DNA from: JBBDIP01 sp040880305
GTDB lineage: Bacteria; Bacillota; Sulfobacillia; Fermentithermobacillales; Fermentithermobacillaceae
Length of the DNA: 56,639 nucleotides
Reading direction: 5' to 3'
Assembly (NCBI GenBank): GCA_040880305.1
Contig: JBBDIP010000060.1
Location: 1 to 56,639 of the forward strand
The stretch's first letter is position 1, and the number at the start of each line of letters is the position of its first letter. Positions 8,802-17,490 of this stretch are shown in pieces. Position numbers and translations under genes: made by a program. Below the pieces are notes generated by a model. That model ran no database searches and was not told the DNA's origin. It worked only from the letters and a program-made list of their open reading frames with translations.

Positions 8802-8951
8802 TTGCCCGACAACATCGATCCTGCCAAGAAGGCTGCAATACTTGCCGCTATAGCTGTCTTTATCGGAAAGCCCCAGCCTGGCATGTTCCTTAGAGATTGC
8901 AGGGACTCGGGCGCTTGGGGCAAACAGGGACGACCAACAAGGAAAGGCTGA
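8802..8951 (+). CDS. 49-residue accessory protein of the acyl-CoA carboxytransferase cluster
   Basis: A short gene starting TTG, with AGGGGGA seven bases upstream, filling the gap between mmdA and the biotin carrier gene. The protein has a small hydrophobic helix (AAILAAIAVFIG, about residues 11-22). A polar tail follows with a lone tryptophan and a basic end (GAWGKQGRPTRKG). From memory, a helix followed by a W-x-GRQ-like basic tail resembles tiny epsilon-type subunits seen in some carboxylase operons and small proteins in anaerobe mmd clusters. It is too short to be the usual Pro/Ala-rich decarboxylase delta subunit. Spacing (12 bases after mmdA, 18 before the next gene) argues for co-translation. 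A subunit role is inferred. Confidence 0.6.
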   Translation: MPDNIDPAKKAAILAAIAVFIGKPQPGMFLRDCRDSGAWGKQGRPTRKG

Positions 8952-8969
8952 TTCGAGGAGGAGAAAGCT

Positions 8970-9407
8970 GTGCGTCGGTTCAAAGTCAAAGTAAACAATG
9001 AGGTATTCGAGGTCGAAGTGGAAGAGGTTGGCAAGACCGAGCAAGTCAGGTCTGTGCGGCCCTCCGCTCCGGCCCCTGCACAGATCGTAGCCGTGCCTTC
9101 CTTGGCCCCGAGAGTCACCCCGGTCGCTCCCGCGGCGCCCGCGGCTGCCAAGTCGGCTCCTAGCGGGGCTCAAGCGGCCCCGGCAGGAGGCGAGGACGTT
9201 GTCCGCGCCCCCATCCCCGGAGTAGTCAGCGAGATCAAGGTGGCAGCGGGGAAAGGCGTCAGGAAGGGCGAGGTCCTGCTTCTCTTGGAAGCCATGAAGA
9301 TGGCGAACGAGATCCTGGCCCCTTACGATGCTACGGTGCTTGAGGTGCCCGTTCATCAGGGCGCGTCAGTGCAAACCGGCGATGTGCTGGTGAAACTGCA
9401 GCACTAG
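8970..9407 (+). CDS. Biotin carboxyl carrier protein
   Basis: Carries the carboxybiotin that the neighbouring carboxytransferase uses. The 145 residues divide into an N-terminal segment (about 1-30), an Ala/Pro-rich flexible linker (about 33-75), and a C-terminal biotinyl domain. The domain contains the biotinylation motif EAMKMAN, with the acceptor lysine at about residue 110. This domain order matches gamma subunits of sodium-pumping decarboxylases and carriers of propionyl-CoA carboxylases. The GTG start at 8970 has GAGGAGG upstream. A GC-rich hairpin follows the gene before the mutase subunit, which may set relative expression. Confidence 0.93.
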   Translation: MRRFKVKVNNEVFEVEVEEVGKTEQVRSVRPSAPAPAQIVAVPSLAPRVTPVAPAAPAAAKSAPSGAQAAPAGGEDVVRAPIPGVVSEIKVAAGKGVRKGEVLLLLEAMKMANEILAPYDATVLEVPVHQGASVQTGDVLVKLQH

Positions 9408-9437
9408 CTTGCTTGGCCGTACTCGACGGCCGCAGAC

Positions 9438-9463
9438 CCTCCCAGCGGTTTCATGCCGGGAGG
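9438..9463 (+). other. Intercistronic hairpin
   Basis: CCTCCC (9438-9443) pairs with GGGAGG (9458-9463) around a 14-base loop in the 88-base gap between the carrier and mutase genes. There is no T-run, so it is more likely an RNA-processing or attenuation element than a terminator. Confidence 0.35.
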
Positions 9464-9495
9464 ATTACGGCGCTACACTAGGAGGGTCATAGATA

Positions 9496-9909
9496 ATGAG
9501 CAGGAAAGTACGGATTCTGGTCGGGAAGCCGGGCCTCGATGGACATGACCGCGGGGCAAAGGTTATTGCCCGGGCCTATCGCGACGCCGGCATGGAAGTC
9601 ATCTACAGCGGTCTTCACAGGACGCCCGAGGAACTCGCCAGGATGGCCGTTGAGGAGGACGTCGACGTGGTTGCGCTGTCAATCCTGTCCGGCGCTCACG
9701 GGACTCTTCTCCCCCGGTTTGTCCAGTGCCTGGCCAAAGAAAAGGTCGGATCCGCCATGGACGTGCTGGTCCTTGCGGGCGGCATCATCCCGGACGAGGA
9801 CATCGCGGGGCTCAAGGCCGCAGGCGTCGACGAAGTATTCGGTCCGGGGACAAGCACCTCGGACATCGTCGAATACACCATGGCTCATCTGAAGAGAGAG
9901 GTCGCCTGA
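9496..9909 (+). CDS. Methylmalonyl-CoA mutase, cobalamin-binding (C-terminal) subunit
   Basis: Binds adenosylcobalamin in its base-off form for the rearrangement of methylmalonyl-CoA and succinyl-CoA. The 137 residues are just the B12-binding Rossmann domain. The DxHxxG motif appears as GLDGHDRG (Asp15, His17, Gly20), His being the lower cobalt ligand. Further family sequence is seen in SILSGAHGTLLP and VLAGGIIPDEDI. As in many anaerobes and archaea the mutase is split, and the large catalytic subunit is not in this window. The ATG has AGGAGGG upstream. meaB follows after nine bases, supporting a mutase role over other B12 enzymes. Confidence 0.93.
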   Translation: MSRKVRILVGKPGLDGHDRGAKVIARAYRDAGMEVIYSGLHRTPEELARMAVEEDVDVVALSILSGAHGTLLPRFVQCLAKEKVGSAMDVLVLAGGIIPDEDIAGLKAAGVDEVFGPGTSTSDIVEYTMAHLKREVA

Positions 9910-9917
9910 CCGGTCGG

Positions 9918-10889
9918 ATGGACGACATCTTCGGCGGCATAGTCAAGAGGAGCAGGGCGCACCTTGCCCGGGCGATATCGATAGTGGAGGATGAGGCCGT
10001 GGGGGCCGCTGGCCTCCTCTCCTTGGCCTACCGTCACCGCAAGGGCGCTATGATCACCGGCATCACCGGGGCTCCCGGGGTGGGGAAGTCCACTCTGGTC
10101 GACGCCGTCGTCTCGCAGTTGCGTTCCCGAGGCCGGTCGGTGGGCATCATCGCCGTTGATCCCTCGTCTCCCTTCACAGGCGGCGCCATTTTGGGCGACA
10201 GAGTCCGTATGCGCTCGGCGCACAACCTGGACCCTGACGTCTTCTTCCGTAGCCTCGCGAGTCGCGGGCAGATGGGTGGAGTCTCGCGCCACACCGGGGA
10301 CACAATCGCCCTGCTCGACGCCTTCGGCTTTGACGACATCCTGGTTGAGACCGTAGGCGCCGGACAGTCCGAAGTAGACATAATGAAGTACGTCCACACG
10401 GTGATCGTCGCGCTGGCGCCCGGGATGGGTGACGACATTCAGGCCATCAAAGCAGGCATCCTGGAGATAGGCGACGTCTTCTGCGTAAACAAGGCTGACC
10501 TCCCCGGTGCCGACAGGACTAGGCGTGAGATCGAGATGATGCTGGGCATGAAGGGCGGTGGCACCGTTGGCGTCGCTGGGTCCGCCGAATGGCGCCCGCC
10601 AGTCATAGAAACCGTCGCTACCTCGGCCGAGCAGAAGGGCATCTCCGAGCTGGTCGACGCAGTTGTGTCACACCGCGAGTACTTGCTGGCGTCAGACCTG
10701 TTCAGGGCCAAGAACCTGCAAAGCTATCGCGCGGTGCTTGAGGAGTACCTCCGACTCCTGACAGTCCAGAAGATCATGGACGCGGCCCAGCGAGACGGCT
10801 CGCTCGACCGTATCCTGGACGACCTGCTCAGCGGCACGTTGGGACCCATGGAGGCGGCGGCCCGGATGGTTGCAGGGTTCGTGGGCTAG
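9918..10889 (+). CDS. meaB: MeaB/ArgK-type G protein, mutase chaperone
   Basis: GTPase that gates loading of adenosylcobalamin into methylmalonyl-CoA mutase and protects it from inactivation. The 323 residues have the P-loop GAPGVGKST at about 51-59 and the switch region VDPSSPFTGGAILGDRVRM. They also have the Walker B-like DDILVETVGAGQSE and the base-specificity NKAD. The ATG at 9918 fits the family's N-terminus; the frame runs open further upstream only as overlap with the mutase gene. Its stop shares CTAG with the stop of the convergent permease gene. It closes the methylmalonyl-CoA operon. Confidence 0.94.
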   Translation: MDDIFGGIVKRSRAHLARAISIVEDEAVGAAGLLSLAYRHRKGAMITGITGAPGVGKSTLVDAVVSQLRSRGRSVGIIAVDPSSPFTGGAILGDRVRMRSAHNLDPDVFFRSLASRGQMGGVSRHTGDTIALLDAFGFDDILVETVGAGQSEVDIMKYVHTVIVALAPGMGDDIQAIKAGILEIGDVFCVNKADLPGADRTRREIEMMLGMKGGGTVGVAGSAEWRPPVIETVATSAEQKGISELVDAVVSHREYLLASDLFRAKNLQSYRAVLEEYLRLLTVQKIMDAAQRDGSLDRILDDLLSGTLGPMEAAARMVAGFVG

Positions 10890-12190
10890 CGCCGGTTTCG
10901 GATAATGGGGATCGTCCGTCCGTGCAGCAACTCCATCACCGTGCCCTGCTTGGCCATGGCTGTGGGGACATAGGTTGCGGCCAGCAGGATGAAGGCCGAG
11001 ACCGCTACTCCCGCGAGAATCCCTCCCGCGGGTATGGCTACGGGGTTCCCGGAGATCCCCTTGAGGAAGAAACCGGCGACCGCTTCAGCCGCTCCGACAC
11101 CTAGCAGCGTCCCCAGGACACCTGAGAATACTACTTCCAGCGACACCGCGCCGGCCGTATGGGCGTTGTCTATTCCCACGGTCTTCATGATGCCGAGGTC
11201 TTTCCTGCGGTCCAGGAAGGACACGAACATAGCGGCGAATATGCCGATGGCCCCCAGCGAGAAGGCGTTCAGCGTGTTGGTGAACAGGGGAGTGGCGACC
11301 GCGGCTGCGGCTTGGCGAATCATGTCCTCGGGCAGGGTCGGGGCCCACTCTACCTTGACCGGCGGAATGAGAGGTGTCTCCACCTGGGGGTACTCGGGGT
11401 ACATTCTCATCCACAACGCCGAGACGCTTCCTGCCGCCTCCGGCTTCGAGAGATGCAGGAAGATCGTATTGGGGATTGGCCACGACATGGCGACTTTGCC
11501 GGGGTTGGTCAGCGGGTAATCGTCAACCCGGTTAACCGGGAGGTACCCGACGAGGCCGGAGATCATCGAGCGTGGCCTGTAGACGCCAACTACGGTGAGG
11601 TTCTTCAAGGGTTGAGGGTCCATGCCCTCCACAAGGGAGCCGTCCATCCGGTAGTTCTTGGGCATGACAGCGTTGGCTATCTTCACGCTGATCGCCTGAC
11701 CCAACTGGACTCCTGTGTCGGCGAACGGCAGAGGCACAATCACCTCTCCCGCATTTTGGGGCAACTGGCCAAAGACCAGATCCAGCGCCTGCCACAGTGC
11801 CGCTTGTGGCTCCATGGACAGGAGGGTTGAGTTGCCGAACTTGGAGAACGCGATCTGCTCCAAGGTGACCGACAAATCGAGCACGCCCGGGATCTCGCCT
11901 ATCTCTTTGAGGTGAGCGTCGTTGTAGACGGGCGCGTACTTCCTGGGCGGAGGAAACTCTTCATCCCGCGACATGGGAGGGTTGGTCCAGTAAGCGAACA
12001 GGGTGGTTCCCTTGAGGTAAGGGAAGTCCAGGGGCTCTGCTGCGGCGCTAGACACCGCTGCAGCGTCTTCCCAGTATGAGCTGACCACCAGGTAACCCGC
12101 GACGGTGAAGGCCACCAGCAGCGTCATGACGAGGTACGCTCCCATCTTCTGACGGAAGCCCTTGCGTGCGATCTCGAGTAGGTCAGTCAT
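10886..12190 (-). CDS. FtsX/MacB-type ABC transporter permease
   Basis: Integral membrane permease of 434 residues. It has one N-terminal transmembrane helix (about 18-36), a large extracytoplasmic domain (about 40-290) and three C-terminal helices (about 305-425). The C-terminal core contains FVSFLDRRKDLGIMKTVGI, typical of FtsX domains. The ATG overlaps no gene, and its ribosome site GAGGTGAA lies in the end of the preceding permease gene. It forms a pair with the next gene and probably a heterodimer. No ATPase is adjacent; the only MacB-type ATPase seen is at the left window edge on the other strand. The substrate is unknown. Confidence 0.85.
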   Translation of the reverse strand: MTDLLEIARKGFRQKMGAYLVMTLLVAFTVAGYLVVSSYWEDAAAVSSAAAEPLDFPYLKGTTLFAYWTNPPMSRDEEFPPPRKYAPVYNDAHLKEIGEIPGVLDLSVTLEQIAFSKFGNSTLLSMEPQAALWQALDLVFGQLPQNAGEVIVPLPFADTGVQLGQAISVKIANAVMPKNYRMDGSLVEGMDPQPLKNLTVVGVYRPRSMISGLVGYLPVNRVDDYPLTNPGKVAMSWPIPNTIFLHLSKPEAAGSVSALWMRMYPEYPQVETPLIPPVKVEWAPTLPEDMIRQAAAAVATPLFTNTLNAFSLGAIGIFAAMFVSFLDRRKDLGIMKTVGIDNAHTAGAVSLEVVFSGVLGTLLGVGAAEAVAGFFLKGISGNPVAIPAGGILAGVAVSAFILLAATYVPTAMAKQGTVMELLHGRTIPIIRNRR

Positions 12191-12192
12191 GG

Positions 12193-13578
12193 CTATTCAC
12201 CTCTCAGAACCTGGGCAGGCGTGATCCGGAGCGCTTTCGCGACCGGAAGGAACCCGAAGAGCACGGCGGACGCCGCCGCAAAGCCGGCCGACCTGCCGAT
12301 ACCTCCGCCTACCTCTCGCAGCACAACGTCTCTTCCTACCTTATTGGACAGGAGCTGCCAGAGGATGGCGGGCTGGGTCAGCAGCCCGCCGAACAGGGCT
12401 CCCAGAAGAGATATCCACACCGATTCAGTAAGTACCATGCAAGCGATATTCGACCTTGTGGCGCCCAGAGCTCTCAAGATGCCTATCTCATTCTTCCTGC
12501 TCAGCATGAGGACCGTTAGGTTTGTGGCCGAAAGCAGCGCGGCGGTCACGAAAGCGATCCCCTCGGTAATCCTGCGCATGTCCATGGGGACCCCGGTTGA
12601 GATTGCCGTCCGCTGGGCGGCGGCCGATGACAACCGAGAAGCGGGGAGGACCGTGAAGTCAGGATACTCGCGACGGAGAAAGGCCGCGACGTTCTCGGAT
12701 GTCGACATGTCCTTTAGCGTCACCGAGATGCCCCAGTAAGTGGCCTCGACCGGGTACCCGGCCTCTACGGCAAGGGAGTTCAGCGTAGACGGCGACACGA
12801 AAATGGCGGGGTTGGACAACGTCCGCTGGTCCGCGCCGCCCCCTTCCGTGAACGAAGTCGAGCCCTTGATCAGGACCGGCGCGTTCACCGAGTTTTCGTA
12901 GTCCAGGTAAGTCGCTGTGTCATCTTTGGCCACTGCCGTGTACCTAGGTATCTCGAGGTCGACCGCCCCTGTCCGTGGAAGCGAAAGGCCCGCCCAACCG
13001 GTGACAGCGACTCCGGCCAAGCCCTCACCGGATGTCCCTAGATAAGATCCCGTGGTGAGGGCGGATTCCATATCCCACATATTGAGGTCCTCGGCGATAT
13101 CCCGCGCGTCCAGGAAACCGTACGCGTAGGACGAGGCTGTCCTCATAAGGAACGAGAGGGACTGCCTGATCGAGGCGTACCGTACGGCCGGGTCTGACAG
13201 CAGCGAGGCCAGCGCCTCTTGATAGCGGTCCGCCGAGACCGCAGGGCTGCCGGAAGTCGGAAAGCCCTGTATCGTCCCGTATGAGTACGGGATTGTGTCA
13301 AAGCCCATGGCCGGGTTCGGGCTGTCCAGGCTCTTGGTCCCGAACCTCCACGTGTAGCCGCCCGCCATGTCTTCGCGGGAGAGGGCGTTTTTGCCTGGCA
13401 GGAGTACGATGTCTCCGCCCAGGAGCTGCCTGGCCGGGAAAAACGCAACGGCCGGGTAGCCCTTGGAGAGAGTGGCGCTTGAGAGAAATATCATCGCTGC
13501 GATAGCCATGCTGACGATCCCGAGGGCAGTGCGTCCACGGTTCCGCCAAGCGTTTTTCAACCCCAGGGTGAAAAACAT
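12193..13578 (-). CDS. FtsX/MacB-type ABC transporter permease
   Basis: Partner of the permease at 10886, with two bases between the genes. The 461 residues have an N-terminal helix preceded by LGLKNAWRNRGRTALG, the classic FtsX N-terminus. A large extracytoplasmic region (about 45-325) and three C-terminal helices follow, the latter including LSRKNEIGILRALGATRSNI. I preferred the ATG at 13578 to the one at 13593 because a GGGGG site lies eight bases before it and the protein then starts like its relatives. It begins 34 bases after oppF on the same strand, so it may be read through from the peptide transporter operon although it belongs to a different ABC class. Confidence 0.84.
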   Translation of the reverse strand: MFFTLGLKNAWRNRGRTALGIVSMAIAAMIFLSSATLSKGYPAVAFFPARQLLGGDIVLLPGKNALSREDMAGGYTWRFGTKSLDSPNPAMGFDTIPYSYGTIQGFPTSGSPAVSADRYQEALASLLSDPAVRYASIRQSLSFLMRTASSYAYGFLDARDIAEDLNMWDMESALTTGSYLGTSGEGLAGVAVTGWAGLSLPRTGAVDLEIPRYTAVAKDDTATYLDYENSVNAPVLIKGSTSFTEGGGADQRTLSNPAIFVSPSTLNSLAVEAGYPVEATYWGISVTLKDMSTSENVAAFLRREYPDFTVLPASRLSSAAAQRTAISTGVPMDMRRITEGIAFVTAALLSATNLTVLMLSRKNEIGILRALGATRSNIACMVLTESVWISLLGALFGGLLTQPAILWQLLSNKVGRDVVLREVGGGIGRSAGFAAASAVLFGFLPVAKALRITPAQVLRGE

Positions 13579-13612
13579 CGAGTCTACCCCCATGAACGCT
13601 ATTGTCTACCTA

Positions 13613-14572
13613 CTACTCGAACAGGAAGCACGACACCCAGTGGCCCGCCTCGATCTCCTTTAGCGTCGGGTCGTTGTGCATGCACACTTCTTTGGCCTGC
13701 GGGCAACGTCCTGCGAATCTGCAGCCCGGAGGCGGGTTGATGGGGCTCGGCACCTCGCCGGGAAGGTTCATCCTGGCGCGGGCTGATTCCACGTCAGGGT
13801 CCGGAATTGGGTTGGCCGACATCAGGGCCTTGGTGTACGGGTTAAGAGGGTTCTTGTAGATCTCGTGGGACGGCGCCAGCTCTACCAACTTGCCCACGTA
13901 CATGACCCCCACCCTGTGAGAGATGTGCCTCACCATTGAGAGGTCATGGGCGATGAACATGAAAGAAAGTCCCATCTCCTCCTGGAGTCTGGTCAGGAGG
14001 TTCACTACCTGGGCCTGAATTGACACGTCCAGCGACGAGATGGGCTCATCCGCGATGATGAACTCCGGTTCAACCGCGAGTGCTCGCGCGATGCCGATCC
14101 TCTGCCTCTGACCGCCGGAAAACTCGTGGGGGAAGCGGTTGGCATGTTCGGGGTTCAGCCCTACGATGCCCAGCAGGTAGTGGATCCTGTCGACTCTCTC
14201 TTGACCTGCGTAGAGGTGGTGGATGTCCATGGGCTCGCCGACTATCTCGCCCACGGTCATCCTAGGGTCCAGCGACGCGTAGGGGTCCTGGAAGACCATC
14301 TGGAGTTTGCGCCTGAACCACAGGAGGTCCGCTTCCTCCTCATTGCTTATGTCGTGGCCCTCAAACAGGATCTTGCCGCCGGTAGGCGTGTAGATGCGCG
14401 ACACGGTCCTGCCGCAAGTGGTCTTGCCGCAGCCGCTCTCGCCCACGATGCCAAGGACTTCGCCCTTGTTGACTGTGAACGACACGTCGTCCACGGCCTT
14501 AAGGATGCGGTTTCTGCCAATCTTGAAGTACTTCTTGAGGTTCTTGACCTCAAGCGCTATTTCGCCAGTCAT
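13613..14572 (-). CDS. oppF: Oligopeptide/dipeptide ABC transporter ATPase OppF/DppF
   Basis: One of two ATPases energising peptide import. The 319 residues show Walker A GESGCGKTTCGRT, signature FSGGQRQRIGIARAL, Walker B FIIADEP, and the H-loop FIAHDLSM. A C-terminal cysteine-rich extension (PGCRFAGRCPQAKEVC) follows, as in Opp/Dpp ATPases, some of which bind an iron-sulphur cluster. The ATG at 14572 overlaps the oppD stop (ATGA), with GGGAGG upstream, so translation is probably coupled. It is the last of the five genes in the operon. Confidence 0.94.
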   Translation of the reverse strand: MTGEIALEVKNLKKYFKIGRNRILKAVDDVSFTVNKGEVLGIVGESGCGKTTCGRTVSRIYTPTGGKILFEGHDISNEEEADLLWFRRKLQMVFQDPYASLDPRMTVGEIVGEPMDIHHLYAGQERVDRIHYLLGIVGLNPEHANRFPHEFSGGQRQRIGIARALAVEPEFIIADEPISSLDVSIQAQVVNLLTRLQEEMGLSFMFIAHDLSMVRHISHRVGVMYVGKLVELAPSHEIYKNPLNPYTKALMSANPIPDPDVESARARMNLPGEVPSPINPPPGCRFAGRCPQAKEVCMHNDPTLKEIEAGHWVSCFLFE

Positions 14573-15597
14573 TCCGCCCGGCCTCCCTTCACATGCCCCG
14601 AAGGAGGATTGGGGTTGTCTTTGTGATACAGCCAACAGGACACGCTGTGCCCGTCGCCAAGATCCAAGTGCTCCGAATCGTGCTCCAGGCAGACCTTCAT
14701 TGTCTCGGTGCAGCGGGCGGCGAAAGCGCAGCCGGCAGGCGGCACGAACAGGTCCGGAGGGGCGCCGGGGATGGACGCCAACGTGGTGCGGGAGTCCTCG
14801 TCCAGTCTAGGGACCGACTTTAGGAGCGCCTGTGTGTAGGGATGGCTGGCGTGGTAGAAGACTTGCGGCGACGTGCCGCGTTCCACGACCTTGCCAGCGT
14901 ACATGACCACGACGTCTCGTGCCAGCCTGGCGACCACTCCCAGGTTGTGGGTGATGATTATGATGCTCATGCCCAGCTTCTCCTGGAGGTCTTTGAGGAG
15001 GTCTAGGATTTGGGCCTGGATGGTCACATCAAGCGAAGTAGTCGGCTCATCAGCGATCAGCAAGAGTGGCTGGCAGGCCAGCGCTATAGCAATCATGGCG
15101 CGCTGTCGCATGCCCCCGCTGAATTGGTGGGGATACTGGGTCGCACGTACGGCGGGATTGGGTATCTCCACCAAATCCAGCATCTCAATGGCCTTTTTCA
15201 TCCCGGCCTCCTGAGATAGGTGCTGGTGCTTGATGACCGCTTCGGCGATCTGGCTTCCCACCGTCATGGTCGGGTTCAGGCCGGTCATCGGGTCCTGGAA
15301 GATCATGCCTATCTCTCTGCCTCTGACCGACTGCATCTGGTTTTCACTCAGAGCGCGAATGTCTTTGCCGTTGAACAGGATCCGTCCGTTCTTTATCTCG
15401 CCGGGCGGCATAGGCGTCAGCCTCATTACCGCCTGCATGGTGACTGTCTTGCCGCAGCCCGATTCACCCACCACAGCCAGCGCTCCGCCTTGTTCCAAGT
15501 CGATGTTCACGCCGCGAACGGCATGCACTTCGCCTGCGTAGGTGTGGAAGGATACCTGCAGGTCCTCGATGGAGAGGAGCGGCTTTTCGACTGCCAT
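14569..15597 (-). CDS. oppD: Oligopeptide/dipeptide ABC transporter ATPase OppD/DppD
   Basis: Partner ATPase of OppF. The 342 residues include Walker A GESGCGKTVTMQA, a Q-loop FQDPMTGLNP, signature FSGGMRQRAMIAIAL, Walker B LLIADEP, and the H-loop ITHNLGV. The C-terminal oligopeptide extension has cysteines (PAGCAFAARCTETMKVC). The ATG at 15597 lies 13 bases after oppC with AAGGAGGG upstream. Order and lengths follow the standard oppABCDF arrangement. Confidence 0.94.
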   Translation of the reverse strand: MAVEKPLLSIEDLQVSFHTYAGEVHAVRGVNIDLEQGGALAVVGESGCGKTVTMQAVMRLTPMPPGEIKNGRILFNGKDIRALSENQMQSVRGREIGMIFQDPMTGLNPTMTVGSQIAEAVIKHQHLSQEAGMKKAIEMLDLVEIPNPAVRATQYPHQFSGGMRQRAMIAIALACQPLLLIADEPTTSLDVTIQAQILDLLKDLQEKLGMSIIIITHNLGVVARLARDVVVMYAGKVVERGTSPQVFYHASHPYTQALLKSVPRLDEDSRTTLASIPGAPPDLFVPPAGCAFAARCTETMKVCLEHDSEHLDLGDGHSVSCWLYHKDNPNPPSGHVKGGRAE

Positions 15598-15610
15598 GGT
15601 TTATCCCTCC

Positions 15611-16534
15611 TTATTGACGCAGCCGCGGGTCCAGAGCGTCCCGGAGCCCGTCGCCGACGAAGTTGAATGAGAGTATGAGAAGACTGATCGCAACAGCCGG
15701 TATTATGAGGTTGTGTGGGTAGACCAGAAGGACCTGGTACCCTTCATTCGCCAGACTACCCAGGCTGGCCATCGGCATTGGAACACCCAGGCCGATGAAG
15801 CTAAGGAAGGCCTCAGTGAAAATAGCCCCCGGTATCGTCATCGTGAGGCTGACCATCACAACGCCCATGGTGTTTGGTATGAGGTGCCTTGCGATGATCC
15901 GGCGGGGGGATGCGCCGATGGACTTGGCGGCGAGGACGTACTCCATCTCCTTCAGCTGCAGGACCTGGCCCCTCACCAGTCGAGCCATTCCGGTCCATCC
16001 TGTGATTACCATGGCCAGGATAATGCTGGTCAGTCCCGGCCTCATGACGACCAGTAAAAGGATGACCATGAGCAGGTAGGGGATGCCCCAGAGGACGTCC
16101 ACCACGCGCATCATGACGTCGTCTATCACGCCGCCGAAGTAGCCTGAAATGCCGCCGTAGGTGACGCCTATGACAAGGTCTAGCGTCGCGGCTACGACTC
16201 CGATGAAGACCGAGATCCGGGTCCCGAACCAGAGCCTCACGAACATGTCGCGCCCAAGATAGTCGGTGCCGAGCCAGTGTCGAACGCTGGGCATAGCGTT
16301 AGTGAGTCCTTCATCCATTTCCCTGTAGTCCCAGCCTCCTACCAGCGGGCCGATAGTTGCCATGAAAGCCATGACGGCGAGGATTGCCAGGCCAAGGAGA
16401 GCGAGGCGGTTCTTCTTGAACCGGATCCAGACGTCCTCCCAGTAGCCTATAGGCGGGCGAGTGATGGAGTCGGCCGCTTTCTCGTCCATGGTAACAGGTT
16501 TGAACTGCTCAGGCGCAAGTTTTAGCGTAGACAT
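15611..16534 (-). CDS. oppC: Oligopeptide ABC transporter permease OppC/DppC
   Basis: Inner-membrane permease with six predicted transmembrane helices. The 307 residues begin with a soluble tail (about 1-40) followed by RFKKNRLALLGLAIL, the usual first helix of OppC. The EAA-type cytoplasmic loop is at YVLAAKSIGASPRRIIARHLIPN (given here as its first residues YVLAAKSIGA and last residues RHLIPN). I chose the ATG at 16534, which follows the oppB stop by four bases, over an upstream in-frame ATG inside oppB. The C-terminus (NFVGDGLRDALDPRLR) is family-typical. Confidence 0.93.
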   Translation of the reverse strand: MSTLKLAPEQFKPVTMDEKAADSITRPPIGYWEDVWIRFKKNRLALLGLAILAVMAFMATIGPLVGGWDYREMDEGLTNAMPSVRHWLGTDYLGRDMFVRLWFGTRISVFIGVVAATLDLVIGVTYGGISGYFGGVIDDVMMRVVDVLWGIPYLLMVILLLVVMRPGLTSIILAMVITGWTGMARLVRGQVLQLKEMEYVLAAKSIGASPRRIIARHLIPNTMGVVMVSLTMTIPGAIFTEAFLSFIGLGVPMPMASLGSLANEGYQVLLVYPHNLIIPAVAISLLILSFNFVGDGLRDALDPRLRQ

Positions 16535-16538
16535 GGCC

Positions 16539-17468
16539 TCAGTCGCTGCCTCCTCTCGCCAAGCGGATCCTGGGGTCAATCACGCCGTACGCGATGTCCA
16601 CAAGGAACGTCATGAACAGCAGTATCGTGGCGTAGAAGACGGTTGTCCCCATGATCAGCGGATAGTCTCTGTTATAGATGCTTTCTACGAAGTACCTTCC
16701 GAGTCCCGGCACACCGAACATCCTTTCCGCCACCAGCGTGCCCGTTGTGATGTTCGCTATGGTGGGACCCAGGATCGTGATGACAGGCAGGATGGCGTTC
16801 CGAATTCCGTGTCGCCACGTAATCTGGAACGGCGTCAGACCCTTGGCCTTCGCGGTGCGGATGTAGTCCTGATTGACGACTTCCAGCATGCTGGACCGCA
16901 TCATCCTTGCCATGCCGGCCATAGTCCCGAAACTAAGCGTGAGCGCCGGAAGCACGTGGTACGCGGGCCCTTCCCAACGCGCTATCGGCAGGATCTTGAG
17001 CTTCGCCCCCAGGAACAACTGGAGTACGCACCCAATCACAAAGTTGGGGACTGACACGCCGATGATGGCCACAATAATGGCAACGTAATCAGGCCAATGA
17101 GTCCTGTTTAGGGCAGCCACGATCCCGAGGGACAATCCCACCGAGACAGCAAAGGCGAGAGCTTCGACGCCCAGGACCGCGGACACCGGGAAATAGTTGG
17201 CGATAATGGTGTTGACACTGCGGCCTCGCTCGCGAATGGACATCCCGAGGTCCCCTCTTGAGAGGTTGGACATGAGTGTTAGGTACTGCTCCCACAAGGT
17301 CCTGTCGAGGCCGTATTTTCGTTCAAGTTGTTTTTGCACGGTAGGGCTCATTTTCTGGCTGAGGAACGGGTCTCCCGGGACAGCGTACATCAGGATGAAG
17401 CTGATGGTGATTATGACCCACAGGGATATCAGCATGAAGCCGAACCTGCGCAACACGTATTGGCCCAC
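16539..17468 (-). CDS. oppB: Oligopeptide ABC transporter permease OppB/DppB
   Basis: Inner-membrane permease of about 309 residues with six helices. The N-terminus YVLRRFGFMLISLWVIITI and the following PGDPF segment are diagnostic of OppB/DppB. The cytoplasmic EAA loop appears around DYIRTAKAKGL and ITWRHGIRNA. The GTG at 17468 is preferred because the GGGGG site then has eight-base spacing; a GTG at 17477 abuts the same site. A long hairpin lies between this gene and oppA. Translation of oppB and oppC appears linked by close spacing. Confidence 0.93.
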   Translation of the reverse strand: MGQYVLRRFGFMLISLWVIITISFILMYAVPGDPFLSQKMSPTVQKQLERKYGLDRTLWEQYLTLMSNLSRGDLGMSIRERGRSVNTIIANYFPVSAVLGVEALAFAVSVGLSLGIVAALNRTHWPDYVAIIVAIIGVSVPNFVIGCVLQLFLGAKLKILPIARWEGPAYHVLPALTLSFGTMAGMARMMRSSMLEVVNQDYIRTAKAKGLTPFQITWRHGIRNAILPVITILGPTIANITTGTLVAERMFGVPGLGRYFVESIYNRDYPLIMGTTVFYATILLFMTFLVDIAYGVIDPRIRLARGGSD

Positions 17469-17490
17469 TAACCGCACCCCCTCTTACGAG

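Noticed and set aside
9726..9917. Extended N-terminus for meaB
   Set aside because: It lies inside the mutase subunit gene and is not MeaB-like; the family N-terminus begins at 9918.
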